64,000 nucleotides of DNA, from positions 5,518,001-5,582,000 of the forward strand of contig NC_079879.1 in the NCBI RefSeq assembly GCF_029227915.1, written 5' to 3'. The notes under the pieces were generated by a model that was not told the origin of the DNA, did not search any database, and was given only the letters and a program-made list of their open reading frames with translations. Below, one piece after another: positions 24,390-38,423 of the stretch; position 1 is the first letter of the stretch; each line of letters begins with the position of its first letter. Source of the stretch: Hydractinia symbiolongicarpus. Its lineage: Eukaryota; Cnidaria; Hydrozoa; Anthoathecata; Hydractiniidae. The position numbers were made by a program, and so were the translations under genes.

Positions 24390-26860
24390 ACTAAACAATA
24401 TTATACGATATTCATTATACGATATACTTGAAATTAAGAAGTGTAGGGCTAGACTAGGTGACGTTAACAAACTTTTTAAACCAGGCAAAATTAGTCGCTT
24501 TTAAAAAAGAAATTTTTTTGATAACTGTAACCAATTTTAAAAACAGGGTTAAAAGCGATCGTATATTTATTTGATAACTTTTATCATGAAATGTAATACA
24601 TACATATTTCAAAAGATGTATATTGCATATGAGAAACAGACATCTTTGTGAAACGCGAGGCGAGGATGATATCGACATTACTAAAAATCTTTAAGCTAAT
24701 GCAAATTAAATGTGAATATGATTGATTTTTTTAATTTCTCTTTCGGTTAAAAATATTATAAGCTGAATCCAGCCGATTTCATTAATTTAGTGGGAGAGAA
24801 CAGGATTTTCAATTACAATTCAAACCAAAAAAAAAACCTTTCAATTTGAAACCTCCACACTTGACGTATTTTTATCTCTCGCTTCGCTTCTTTAGTTTTT
24901 TCGTTTCACTCGCATCCATTTTGTTTTGTCTGTTTCTACTCACGCCTACGTGAAAACACGCACTACAAAATTTCTTTTATTTTAACAAGAGACTTTTCAA
25001 ACCTCCTTGATTTTAAAAACATGTAAAATAAAAGAAGGAAATGTCACTGTTTGAAATTTTTATATTAAGTTCTTTTTTAAACAAGCAAAGATTTAAAAAT
25101 AAATGTTGATGCAGAATGAGTCACTTGTTTTTTTTTTTTAGCTTTGAATTATTTGTCAATTAACTTGCACAACACGCCTGTTGAAACCTTCCCACCTTAG
25201 AGGCTAAAAATACTCTAACTAAACTCCTTCTTTGAAAAAACAAAACAAAAATTGTTAGTTGAGAAAAATTTTGACAGAAACTCTGATTTCCCAACATTTA
25301 ACACAGGTTAAAACTCAAGTGTGCAAGCATAGTGGATTGTAGTAGCTTTTTCTCCTGTTGACTTTTGCTGCTTTTTTAACATATAATACAAACTAAAAGC
25401 TGGTAACTAAGTTTTTTTTAATGTAGGGTACCGGAAACACATAAAAATGTAAACAAATAAAATAGTGACGTACGTGATAAAAAACGGAGAGCATTTAAAA
25501 TACATCGCATCTGCTATTTAGGTTAAATACATTTCGTACATGCTTAACTCGAAATTAGACTGTGCAAGGGACAGTTTTTAATGGAAATTCGCAGTCACGC
25601 ATATGTCGCATTTATTATTTCGCGCATAAACATTTCGTGTGTCCGTAGCACAACATTGCTTTCGCGCACAGACAGACGCCATTGATATCTTTGAATAAAT
25701 CTTTAGGCTTGCGACCGATTGGAATAGGAGAAATTTTGAGACGAATAATTAGAGAAATGCATTCCCTATCGAAGCCTTTTGAATGGAAAAATGCAAATGC
25801 CATCATCCTAGTGGATCCATTAAATGCTTCAATAGACCAGATCAACATGTGATACTTTGCAACGTTCGAAAACCTTGTCCCCAAGGATTTTCATGTTTTT
25901 ACATTTTCGGGTTTCGTATTATTTTAAGGATATCATCAAACTACAACAGGACTTCTTTTAGACGTCTTGCTGTTTGCAATGCTCAGTAAAATCTTTTTTT
26001 GCATTTCAACTCATTACATCTGAGAACTTCATAAGTAATATATGTATAAAGCGCACTTGTCACCAGTCCTCTCAAAGTGTACGGTGCCTGATTAATAAAT
26101 TTCATGGGCAAAAAAACTGGAAAGGAGTTGTTTACAAAAAGGTAAGGTACATCTTCGATCAGCAAAGTGTTTCAAATAAAGCAACAGAACACTGGGAAAA
26201 ATTTTTATGTGTTTCCCGCAGATAATACACAGTCATTTTCATAATTTTATTCAATTAATCTTTATTAAACATCCAAATACTGAAAGTCAATTTACGTCAA
26301 TTACACAGTGACTACTTATTACGTATTTCTCTCGTGCGTTCGTTGAACTACGCTTCTCGCTAGGTATTTTGTTATAATTATAATTATTGAAGACAGTAAC
26401 CTTAAGTACTGTCAATATATTTCCCACTTATTTTTAGGTGCTAAAGAATTACTTGATTTGCGTGGGAATTTAAAGTATAGTTACATCGGGAAAAGGGCGT
26501 TGAAAACACACGAAGGAGCAAAAAGCAGGAGAAGATTCACAAGGTAAATAATTAATGAAGATCCTGCTTTCTTGTTGAAATAAAAGAAAACATATTTGGT
26601 CTTATCTTGGTGTTGATTAAAAATTAATTTGAAAAATATAGAAACCCCCCTTTAATTGCAGCTGTAATACAATTTTGCTGGCTAAACAAAAGAAAGAAAA
26701 AAGCGAGAATTAGTTAGTGGAAAGACAGCGATAAAATACTTGATGGAAGATCAGACTATGTCATAGATTCATGACAACACATGCAGGATTTAAACAAATA
26801 TATTTGATAATTCCAAGCCACAAGCATCTTCCTAGAAATCTTATATATATTCGCAGACTC
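24390..26860. other. Noncoding stretch upstream of the GPCR gene
   Basis: No gene recognised. A possible 5' UTR donor (CACAAG/GTAAAT near 26541) and the acceptor TATTCGCAG just before 26857 suggest that a noncoding first exon of the GPCR lies here. Confidence 0.4.
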
Positions 26861-26882
26861 AGTAGCTAATGGGAAGATATTA

Positions 26883-29800
26883 ATGTCAGAACATCAAGAA
26901 ATTGCTAAAATCGATCAAATAACAATGAATACAACTTCGTTACCACTTCCTGCTGCACCAATGATACAAGACTGGGAGAAAATACTTATGACAACGGGTT
27001 TAACTATTTTGAGCGTCTTTACGTTGTTTGGAAACATATTGGTTGTCATCTCCTTCTATACCTACAGACCGTTGCGCACACTGACAAATTACTTCATCGT
27101 GTCACTCTCCATCTCAGATATTATGGTTGCAATCATCAATATGCCTGTTTGGATAATTTTCGTGATGAAGAATATGAATTTTAATATCCATGGAGGGAAG
27201 GTAATATTTATTTTATATTATTCACTTGTTTCATATTTTCTTCACTGCGTCTTCTTTCTTGTGATAATCAAATGAAATATCAATATAGGTAGCAACTACG
27301 TAACACATATCGACTTTTCTAAGATTATAACCTTGACACAAGTGTATGGTATGATTGTTAGCAGGTTGGATGATTTGTGTCACTTGGTTGGACAATGCAC
27401 TGCTCCAACAGCTCATGATTGTTAATGATCACGTGGTCTATTTGTGACTAAACCAGCTCATACGTAACAAAAAAAACTTCACATCTTATTAATTTAACTA
27501 TGTCTATAAAATCCATATTATCTATCTGATTTGAGATAAGCTGTATCTAAAAGACTAAAAAAAAGCCTTACACGATTCTTGTCGCTTGAGCCTAGTGATT
27601 GGTTTATCCGTTACTTCGAACTTCTTCTGATTGGTTGAAAGAAATTTTAAGGAGATTTATACGCTTTGTTTTATTTAAATTCGCTGTTTTAAAATTTTTT
27701 GCCAAATACACAGAAAAAAAAAGAAATGGGTTTCCATTTAAACAAAATTAGTCGACTGCTTCTACGTCTTGCGTGAATCAACTTCGGTCTGTTCAATCTA
27801 TTCGACCATCTCGTTTAAGTTAAAAACTTGCTTAAAAACTCAAGACGCAAGTTTTTTAAAAAAGGTCATCATACTACAGATTGTATATATGGCACTTTGA
27901 ACTTGTCGGTATTCATATAATTAAAAACTCATGACTTTGTATTAATTTCATTAACATTCAAGATCTTAAATAACGTAAATATTTATATTCATGACTTCTC
28001 CTTCATTTATTACAATTTTACGAATATGACGTAGATGAATCGTAGTATAGGACATGTCAAAAAATGTGACAAGCAGGTTTTAAATTTTGTTTACGACCAG
28101 CCATTTTCGTCATTCCATTCACGATAATATCTTTCGCAAAATATTTTTAAAAAGTTGCTTTTTTGCAAAAATTATATTCGCGAAAATAAAAATAAATTCA
28201 GCTAAAAAATCAGTGTCAGCTAAAGAGTTTTCATGCTGTGGTGATTTGATATTAACTTAAACCTAAGTGAGTTTTCCATTTTTTAAGAAGAAATCAAACT
28301 CTCAGGGAAGGACTGGGCTAAATTTGCTAGTTTTTACACATTTGTTTTCGCGCGCTTTCGCGTGCAATGGGATGTTCGTGATTAGAAAACCGGGGGTAAT
28401 GTGTTATCGTTAATTCATAGAGAGCAGTTAAAATTGTTGTCAGGCAAATAATCTCTGGTATTTTATCTACAAACATGTTTTTTGCATCATTTTCTAGTTA
28501 ATATGTTTATCATGAGCAAGCTTTGTTTTCTTCTAAACGAAAACTTCCGCAGTTTGGCAAAAAATGTTGTGCGAAAAACGTAGAATTTTGATTAGAGCAA
28601 GAAAAGTAAATTCTTAAACAATCTTTGAAATTTCCGTTGTTAACGCATGAATTCCTTAATTTAAACATACCTGTTGAATTATGTTTGGGAAGATTTGTGC
28701 AATAAAACATATAAAATATATTATATAGATTGATTGGCTTGGTGTTTCAAAATATTAGTTTAAATTCGCGGAATATGTCTCTGCTGCTATAAGTTTCACT
28801 TTTACAATCACCAGCCAAATATTATTATTTTCCACCGGCCACTGCGTGAGCGGAATCTTTAAAATCACCTTGACAAGCCGTATAATAAACAATTCCTTTA
28901 GTCTATTAGAAGTTTGGATGCGCAAGGTCTAAACGATAAAAGCCTCTGTTAGTACTTTTTCAACCAATGAAAATGCAAAAACGGGATATAAATATTTTGT
29001 TTTGGTAGCCAGAACATATCTTTGTCGGTAAGAACCTTTTTGAAAAGTGAATCACGCACATACTTGATTTATATTCGTTTAAAATCGTTGTTGTTTGATC
29101 AGCAAGACTTATTAGGTAGGAGAAGCTTGTGGTTTTATTTATATCTATAACTAGTCATATTGATAACAGTGAGAAAAGTATGGTTGTCTAGCCAGCCATA
29201 GAGCTAGCAGCTAGCTTTTGAATCGTTACTGGCTAGCTACCAAAACATTCAGATTGTCAGAGCCCCGTTTTCCTAACCCTATTTTTACCACCTGAATTTA
29301 TCTACATTTAATAAATAGATTCAAACGTTTACAAAATTTTGTAATGTCTGCGCAGGCACGGAGGCAGTAGAAGCAGCTTAAAACGAGGACATTAGGAAAG
29401 CATTAGCTGGCTATATATTGTCTCAATGGACTGTCAAAACATTGAATCATCTATTATATTGACGCCAAAATATAACTGACAACATCAGAAGAAATTCTTA
29501 CGCATATTTAATTTCTTAATTTATTTCACATAAGCACTTACCTATGTTTTCTAGTAAAAAAACCTTTAAACGTTTTTGATCTATCTAACTTTCTATTTTC
29601 TTGCACTGAAACCAACCAAATTATTGCATATAAACTTTTAGAGGTAATAATTACCTTTTTAAGGCCATTTAGTATAGCATATTTGAAAAATACAGCTCCT
29701 CGTGTTTTTTTGCTTCCTCGTCAAAACGAAATATTTGATTTTACTGTTATGTATTATATTTTGCAGACTGTATCTATTTTACCGCTAAAAACATGCTGAA

Positions 29801-32283
29801 AAATAAGGTATTTATTTTTGGAAAATGCTATTAAGAAAGTGATAAATCATAAAAAAGTAATTATTTACAAAAAGATTCAATTAACTCCCCGCACATTCCG
29901 AAGAATGACGTGTAATAAATGGACCACTCAAAAGGTCATGCTGCAAGAAATTATACGCACTTAAGAACAACAAAGTCGTCTAGACAACCTGTTTACGAAT
30001 AATTACTTTCTTATGATGACTTCTCTAATTTTCGTATTTTTATTTTTTTAACAAAGGAAAATTTTCGGTATTTTTTTTTTTTTTTGGCGATAAAATAAGC
30101 TACAGTTTGTAAAATATATTAAATATCGATAAATCGAAGGTTTGACAAGGAAACAAAGACGAGGAGCTGTATTTGTTGAAAAATGTTAGTTGCTAGTTTT
30201 GAAAAGGTAATTAGCCTCTAAGAAGATTTTCAAGTCATTTTTATTGCTTCGGTTTACGATGCAAAAAGTCTTGGTAGAGTTCACGATGCAAAGAGTCTGC
30301 GTAGGGTTCACGATGGCACTACCGTGTTAGGTTACGTGTAAACAACTAACTTAGCAAATCGAAAGTAAACCTTGTAGGATCTCTCCGAGGGCAAACAAAA
30401 AGGGCTCCTTTACCCTTAGAATTTCATGAGATTAAGTGAGTTTTGTATTTAAATAACGTGTACCCATGTATATATTTTGCTGGCAGAAATACTCAAGCTG
30501 TTGGGTTTTATTGTTTTTTGGTTTGTTTGTTTTTATTAAAAGTACAATGCACATTCGAATTTGGCCTTATTTTTACATTCGAAATAGGAACTGAACTTTC
30601 CTTTGTCTTATCTTTTGTATATTGTTATCTTCTCGGCCAAAACAATATGTTTTTAAAAAATTTGTTTTCGTTGAAAACTTATTTTTTGGCTCTTTTTGCC
30701 CGAATGAAGTATTTAAAGTCGAATGATCTTTCATAAAGGCGGGCTAAAAATGTTAAGTTTAGCAGTTTAGTTTGAGCTATTTTTGGTTGTGATAAAACCT
30801 TTAATTTCCTAACAAATAATTATAGTAATTAAAACAAGCGAAACAAAATAAATATATATATTATTAAAATACATATTAATATTTTTTAGATGAATAAACA
30901 TATAATAGTTATAATAAAAATTAATTTCCACTCATCCTTGTACTCATATTAATAATAACAATACAATTTTCTTGTGAGAAAATAATTTTCTTTTTGCTTG
31001 GAGAAAATGTTTAGATTTTCTTCAGTACAGATTTCTATGTGACTTTTTACTTACTGCCTTCTTTCTAATTAAATCTCTCCAATGTGAATGAATGATCATT
31101 GCCTGTAAACAGGTATCGCTCAGCACCAATTGGCTACTATTTACATCAACAACAGTGCCAGCATGGTCAATACAAACGTTAAAAGTTCTTTCTATGAATT
31201 CGAATGTAAAGTGTGTTTTTATATAGAGCGAAAAAAGTAAACTGATAAAAAACAATATTCGAATTTTTTTGATAGTTAAAACTTTTTTGTTGGCATATTT
31301 TGTTATCTGTCGCGAAAATCCAGAAGACATTTTTAATAAAATATCAATTTTTAAATTGATTCCTTTGTTATTAAAATTATTTCCAAATACTCGCCATTCG
31401 TTGTTTATATTACTTTTCTAAAAATTTTTCTTAGCTATTAATCGCTTGGACTTGTTTCGACATCATGTTTGGAGCGGCATCCATTTTGAATCTCACAGCA
31501 GTCAGTGTGGACCGTTACATACATATCACCAAGCCATTGACACATCAGAAATTGATCACTAAAAAACGCGTCGTCTCAAGTATCATCTTTATCTGGCTAT
31601 TCTCGTTAGGATTGTCGTTAATAAAGGGTTTGTATTGGACTTGGGAGAGACCAAATTATGAAATGTTAATCTTCTGCCTTGGATTTTTGTTTCCAGTTAT
31701 CATAATCGTGTTTTGTTATATCAACATTTATGCCGCAGTTAGAGAACAGCTTCAAAAATGTATAGGGTGTTCGCATTTAAAAGCAACAAAACCAGCTTCG
31801 TTGAAAAAGGATTTAAAAGCTATCAAAACGATCGGTATTGTCGTTTTTACCTTCTTTGTGTGCTGGTGTCCATTTTTCGTTCTAAATGTTGTGTTTGGAT
31901 TTTGTGATTGCAAAATTAATCCACATTTAGTTTCCTTCTCAAAATGGTTGCATTACTTTAACTCAACACTAAATCCTATTATATACGCATGCTTTAACAA
32001 AGACTATAGACGGGGGTTTCGTAATGCACTGTATAAATACGCCAGCTCTGCCAATGAAAGTGGAGCTTTTAATTCGATTATCAAGCACACCTCATTTCGA
32101 GAACATTCGATGTCTGAATATCATTATCCAGCACGCTCAAGATCAGGATCATCCAGATTTGTATCTGATTCTCCACTTCTTAAAAAGACAAATTCAATAG
32201 TGTTAAATGACAAAAATAGTAATATTATTCGAACGCAGTTGTTATCTGGGACGAAAGCTCATTTGACCGTCAATGAAGTATAA
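26883..32283 (+). CDS. Class A GPCR, amine-receptor-like
   Basis: Two coding exons, 26883-27200 and 31435-32283, join in phase 0 across a 4.2-kb intron to give 388 residues. Class A landmarks are clear: N51 (1.50), D79 (2.50), DRY at 132-134, CWCP at 249-252 and NPIIY at 286-290. Amine-receptor features are D115 at position 3.32, W111 at 3.28 and the TM7 sequence KWLHYFNSTLNP with W7.40 and Y7.43. N16 is a glycosylation site. The C-terminal tail is Ser-rich. Position 3.25, normally the disulfide Cys, is Leu, and the short second extracellular loop also lacks its usual Cys. The protein would sit in the plasma membrane and signal through G proteins. The ligand cannot be told; a biogenic amine or related molecule is plausible. 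Confidence 0.88.
29918..30110 (+). repeat. Interspersed repeat, copy 2, in the GPCR intron
   Basis: Begins ATGGACCACTCAAAAGGTCA and matches 3197-3400 in the same orientation with scattered differences. Confidence 0.6.
30247..30325 (+). repeat. Three-copy 27-bp tandem repeat
   Basis: GTTCACGATGCAAAGAGTCT and variants recur three times in the GPCR intron. Confidence 0.6.
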
Positions 32284-32603
32284 AGGATGAAGCTTCAATG
32301 TGTTTCATGTTCGTAGCTATAACTCTCCCCGTGTTTTTACTTTTATGACACGCGCAATAATATATGTTTTTGTATACATTTTGTTTTGTTTTATTTTACC
32401 TGAAGATTGTTACTCTTTAATATGTAGATATATGGTGTAAAATGCAGTTTGCGAGTAATTTTTGACGAGTACATAAAGTTGAGTCGTCAAGACGGGCTAA
32501 TTTAGTGCTTTTAAATTTCGGCTGATCATTCTGCAAAATATCTTTAGTAAAAAGTTAGGCAAGGAAAGCCTTTTTTACAAAGCTTTTGGAAACAATATAA
32601 AAC

Positions 32604-32609
32604 AATAAA
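32604..32609 (+). terminator. Polyadenylation signal candidate for the GPCR gene
   Basis: AATAAA lies 320 bases past the stop codon. Another AATAAA occurs near 32655. Confidence 0.4.
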
Positions 32610-32864
32610 AAAGCTCAAAAAAAGTAATTACATTAAGAGCAATCTAAATGCTTAAATAAAGTTTGATGGTAGACAGCAAAACAACTCTTCTGTCGGGAGA
32701 TTGTATGTGCTTTTACATAATTTTTGTAACTTCTCCAGCACTTGAAACTTTGAAGTTTTACCGTGGTGATAGAGATATATTTTAAGTTTTTCTGGTCGAA
32801 CATGACATCTACACTTTGTTATATTATTATTACATATTATATTATTATGTTACCTATATTATAA

Positions 32865-32986
32865 TAATCGTATATACCCGTATGTGACTGTCACGTAGAA
32901 TGGTAACGCATGTATCGAGACACGCACGCTATGCGGTATAAAAAGGGCTGGCAAACCCGTGTTTTTTTCCACGGGCCAACGACTAG
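32865..32986 (-). repeat. ACTAGTCG...CCCGTGGAAAAA repeat, minus-strand copy
   Basis: Read on the minus strand it starts AACTAGTCGTTGGCCCGTGG, then AAAAAA and a CCGCATAGCG-containing part. Same family as 49285-49389 and 52033-52245. Confidence 0.6.
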
Positions 32987-33004
32987 TTATTATATTACGC
33001 ATTC

Positions 33005-35060
33005 ACCATTACAATATATTATTGATCAACTCATGTATATATGTTTATATTAAAGACTAAACAATATGCATATTTCATGTTGCCATAACAAAACAATTTG
33101 TATAATTCTTTCATGTTTTGGAATAAGGTTTTATCAGCAGCGGTAATAATAAAGGCAAGTCGAGAAATCTGCAAGGTCCCAATAGAGTACTCATTATCAA
33201 TAGAACTATTATAGCCGATAATTCTATTTTTTAACAACAGCATAAGGTCTTTTGCTGTATTGGTTTCACGGAGAGGTGATATATTTGGACTGTTATTATG
33301 AGATGTTTAAATCCAGGCTCTATCACACAGTGTTATTTGTTTGGTTTATTTTATGAAGCATCAACGGTATGCACATGCAACTAGGTCTAAAATTTGGAGC
33401 ACAGAGAATGCTACAGAGAACAGTGTGGTACGGATTCTATATTGTTGCTCACTATAAACAGGTGCAATTCACACTCAGTCCTATATAAAAGATTAGAAAA
33501 AGTTTAAAATATATATTTAATAGTCACTTTATTAGCCTAGCATTCCTTTTCATAGCTTCCTAACCTTGAAATTTAAAGTCCACAATTTGTCTTCCTCTAC
33601 TCGGTCCATGCCCATTTTACTATCCACATGAATAATAAAAAAAAGACGAGACCGTAATAGAATGTTTAGTTTGCCTTCAAAATAAAACTTCATATAAAGA
33701 CTGTCTAAAATGGACACATTAGGTGAGCTGTTCCAGCCTTAATCAATAACTGTACTAAGAATCAGTTTGTGTTTATATGGAAATTTTTTGTACCAGGAAC
33801 CCGATGGAGTTAAGTTTGAACAAATTTTTTTCCATAAAAGCACGCCGTTTCGGAGAAACGAGGCAACTTCTGCAAAAATCATACTGGTTAACATCCTGTC
33901 CCAGCAATCGTGTTGTCCCGCCTCTTATATAAAAAGTCCCTTAGACGAATATCTCGACAGCACGGGCATTTCATTAAGGAAACTCTGAAAGCGCATCCCC
34001 TAATTCCCGCTTTAGGGAGGTTATACTGTATATTTCTTGCAGTTTATTTTCATCAGTTACAAATTTCATCTTGGACGTCATCACGACATTTTAAACGCCT
34101 TTAGTTTAGTTCAGGAGAGTCAGATGACATGACAATCAATAGCAATGAGCTGCTTTTAAAATTCCAAAAAATACAACGTAATATAAAACATGGAAACTGG
34201 CTTGAACTCTCATACACGAATCCAGCACAACTATTCAGGTAAGTGTGGTGATTGGTTTCACATACGACAATTAATTTGTTGGTTTATTTGTAATTTTATT
34301 TGTCAAGACAATCTGCATAGCCTGGTAATTTGAAGGGCTTTTTTAAAAACGTTTTTATCTAAATACCCTTTATTTTAGGAAAGTCTAAAGATTATTGATA
34401 CTATGAAAAGCACTTGGCGCGTGTTACCAAAACATTCTCTGAAACTTCTGATACTCTTATTTGCTCACAATTAGTTCTGAAACTTATTCTGCAAAATATC
34501 TTGGCGGCCCTTTAGCTTAACAGGGCAACAGCAGGCTGAAGTCTACGGGTTTTTTTAAACTGAAGTCACGTTTAAATTTTGGAACATTTCATGAGAACTT
34601 GTTCAGCAAAAAAATAATGTTCGTTGGCTGTTTTTGCGAGGACTAACTCAGGAGAGGTTGCATTCTGTTTTAATTTTAAATGCTGCTGAGGCAAATTGAT
34701 TTTATGATTGTATAATTGTTTAACATAACGGCAGCTTAAAGTATGCCTGACCCACGCGGATGCGCAGCACAGTTTATTTGAACATAAACGATTGAATTAG
34801 CGTCTTACTGCTCTCACTGAACTAGTCTATTATAATAGTTGTTGGCATAAAAAGCCTCCATTTTGTCTGAATTTTTTAGAAAAGTCAATTTGTTATGTAT
34901 CAAAACGATGCAAATGCATTTATCTTGTAGTTGTACATTGCTTATGTGCGGTATTTTACAGAATATATATTGCTTTTAGCAGAAAAGAATAAATCAATGT
35001 GTGTCAATTACAATAATAATTGTCATGACTTCAGTTGAAGTACGATATGGTGATGTATGT
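33005..35060. other. Noncoding stretch, no gene recognised
   Basis: Short plus-strand frames at 33767-34104 lack motifs. The right end is the 3' flank of the minus-strand oxidase gene. Confidence 0.45.
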
Positions 35061-35063
35061 GCA

Positions 35064-38000
35064 TTACACGATCACATTGCCACCTTGTGTGATAGGATCC
35101 TCCATATTCTTGATCAACAGTTCGTTGTACTTAAGTTGTGACTGAAGTGAATCCTGAATGACAGAAGCACCAGTATACCACATTCCATATTTACCTTGCA
35201 TCTTCAGTATCTTCCAAATCATACTGTTCGTGATATCTCGGCTGGAAAACTGAGGATTGATTTTAATACTTCTTGCCATACTGAAGGTGACGTTAACTGG
35301 ACTAAAATCATTCTGAATCTGACTGAAGTAGTTGTTTCGAAAGTTATTGACAGGTGATTGTGTATATGCCACTAATTTGACAGTACGATAAGGAGAACCA
35401 TCAGCGTTCTGAGTATAGTTGTTTTGCCTGTATCGTGTTTTGTTAGTTTGTTGCTGTGATAAGGCGTAAACATCATCCATCTTGACCACACCATATTGTT
35501 TGTTGCTAATGTTATCCAAAAACAAATCGTTAGGCGTTCCTCCTCTTTTAAGCAATTCAGAATCCACCAATACAGTGGAACGATATAATTTCTTGTTTAT
35601 CCTTAAGAAATTTTGATATTCATTTTGTGATGGGCCAGCATTAAATTCAGGACGTTTAAAAGACCATGCTTTTAATGCTTCCCGCATGTTACCTGTCCAG
35701 ATTACGTAATCAACGGTCCGCCAGCTTACTGAATTGTCTTTGTTCGAGCGAAGTCGTAATTTGACTGGCGTGGTTGGCGTTAATTGATCTCGATTTAAAC
35801 GATCCACTTTTGTGTTTAACACAACATTGGTATTTTCTCTCGAAACAATGGTTGACCAAAGTTGTTGAAAGCCATTTTTGACGGAATACGATTCTAAAAA
35901 TATTTATATTTTTTACGTGTTTATTTTTTAAATATCTAATTAAGTTGATCAACTGTGTCAGCTAACTTAATCGACTAGTCATGCAGAAATTTTTTTTTAT
36001 ACTATATAAAACAAATAGTTGTTAGCAAGTGGAAAAATTAACGGGGATATTTGTCATCAAACATATTTCGTGTGTTGCCATTTCGTGCATTTTTAACATA
36101 ATTGGCACTCACTCAGGTGTATCTGACAAAACGAAACAGGATATGACTAACAGCTTATTAAAACAAACAAATAAGAATTGGTCACAACTTACTGGTCGCT
36201 GAATCCATCACACCACTTCTCACACTTCGCTCAAAGGCAGACATAAGTGTTGCTGGTACAGCTATAAATCCATATAAAGCTGGCACTTCATCATAGAAAC
36301 CTAATCCTCTTGCTGTTAGCGTGAAATAGAAGATAGGTTCCAACACAACCAAGTTGTTGCGGACTAAGAAGTCTTTAATTGTGCCATATGTGTTGAATTT
36401 GCTCTAAAAATGACAAAGGCGAACTTTAAAACGTCTGCATAGAATAAAAAAGTCTTGAAGATTACGTTAATGGCACATATTCCTAGTGTAAGACTTAGTT
36501 CAATCTTCTTGGAAAATATGTTTGCTCGTATAATAGACTTACTGCCCAACTTGGTTCCGGTATAATATCAGGATTGACGCCAGGGAAATGTTGATTATAC
36601 AAAGCTGCATATCTCTGCATTGCTAAATAGATAGCATTTCGAGCCGTAGTTTCATCAGTTGTTCCAAGGGTTTGTTTTGCAAATTCAATAAGATATGTAA
36701 TCTTGTTCATTTCTTCTGCGCTAGCTCCTAAGAAAAACAAGCAAGGGAAAGTTTTACGGAACAGCTTGACCTGGTATAATGCAATGGGAGAAACAGAGGT
36801 AGTTTTTTTACAAGATATTTTGAATCATTTTGAAGCATTACTGCCTTAGGACGATTTTAAGAAATTTTTAGAACGGGAAAATATGTTGCAACTATGATAT
36901 TCTTGTTGAGAAAAAACCTAAGAGTTATTACAAGGACATCATTTAAACATCAAAAGAAAATGTGAACAAGGCGCCTATAAATAATTCATAGCGTCTTTAT
37001 TTCAACAGTGCCAATTCAATACAGAACACACACTTCTATAAAAACATATGAACTGAATCACCAACCTCCTCTGATTCTACTCCAAACTGTTGATGTTGGT
37101 TCCTCGATTATATCATTACTGTTTAAGTACTGTGAAATCAGATTTCTCAACAGACTATCCTCAGGACCAATGATCCTTGGATCGTCATATGTAGTTCCAC
37201 GAAAATCAAATTGGATTGTTTCGCCACCAATTCGACCAGTTTTCTCGTAAACCACAATATTCCGGAAACCTGAAGCATGTTTTGTTGGTAAAATAATTTT
37301 ACAATAAGAATTTTCAATTTATTTCGATATTTAGGAAAACAAAAACATACATTTAAAAGAACTTGAGGAAAAAGTCTTTTTTTAATAATCAACATAGATT
37401 ATGATATCACTTATGTCGATGTAGACATTAGGGAGCTCGGACTTAAACTCGTTAATCAATAGTGAAATTAGTGAAGAAAATTGTGAGAAAAAAGTTAGTA
37501 TTTTAGCCTGGAAATGTGGAAGCCTGGAACAGTTGGCATATTAGCCTAGAAAATTTAAAAAAGGTTTGTTTTGCTTTTGATGATTTTGAGTAGGCTTATT
37601 AAAGGAGAATGAGGTGAGGAATAATCAACCTCGTTCCCAAGACATTTTGTTTCCTTCGCTTCTTGATGACGTCGCAGGGTCCAAGAGACCCTAGGGACGA
37701 GGATTGTGGTTAATAAATTATGAACTTATAAGCCTAATAAGCCTTAATTAACTTTTTTTGAAAGTATTTAGTATAACTCAGAAACACCCTAAACGGGAAC
37801 TTTTCTTTAAAACGTGCAAACGTTTAAGTTTGATATATTTTTTAGGATATTTTGTCCAACAAATAAATTAAAAAAAAGTTAAAAGTCAGCAACAAAGACA
37901 GAGAGCGTTTCCATTTTCTTTAAAACTAATATCGGATTTGGTGCAATAAGTCCGCACGAGCGTTTTCAAAAGTTTGGGCTTAATTGTCGGAAATGATTTT

Positions 38001-38423
38001 TATGGTTCAGGCTGATTCGGAGAAGGGAGATAATTATAACAGAAAACACGTGGAAACAAAGTTTTTGAAGTTTATTTAGTTTAAGCAGAATAATATTATT
38101 TTGAAAATCTTTAATAATAGTATTGCAGTGGTAGTATTTTTTTGACTAGACGAAACAGTATTATAAAAATATAACAAAGAAATGTAAAAAGGAAATATAA
38201 AAAAGAAATATAAAATATAAATGTGTGTTATAAAAACAGATAGAATAGAAGATCTCTTCCTAAAGTTACCTTTTTGCTTTAATCTCAACGCCATGTGAAT
38301 TCCAGCTGGACCAGCACCAATTATTGCGATGGTATCATTGGTATTTCGTGGACCCTTTATCTTGCCAGGATATTCCGCGTGACATATTGTCACAAAAGTG
38401 ATGATGCACAATGCTAACAGCAT
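35064..38423 (-). CDS. Secreted FAD-dependent amine-oxidase-like enzyme
   Basis: Five exons join in phase: 38270-38423, 37066-37269, 36543-36727, 36193-36403 and 35064-35893, giving 527 residues. The ATG at 38423 was chosen because it begins a good signal peptide (MLLALCIITFVTICHA). The dinucleotide-binding motif GAGPAG is at 36-41, and the second FAD-contact strand IVVYEKTGRIGGET begins exon 2. The start of exon 5 matches the amine-oxidase pattern GFQQLW...N.VLNTKVDRL. Near the C terminus, MWYTGASVIQDS fits the conserved FAD-contact segment. The enzyme likely oxidises an amine or similar substrate outside the cell or in the secretory path, releasing hydrogen peroxide. The substrate is not inferable. 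The donor of exon 2 (GAG/GTTGGT) is weak but is the only one keeping the frame. The call relies on motifs. Confidence 0.8.
37626..37706. mobile_element. Short MITE of the CAACCTCGTTCCC family
   Basis: Starts CAACCTCGTTCCCAAGAC and ends TAGGGACGAGGATTG, an imperfect inverted repeat related to the element at 5965-6086. It lies in the first intron of the oxidase gene. The target duplication is not clear. Confidence 0.55.

Noticed and set aside
31022-31330. Minus-strand 102-codon frame inside the GPCR intron
   Set aside because: No family motif and no usable splice context; AT-rich composition explains the open frame.
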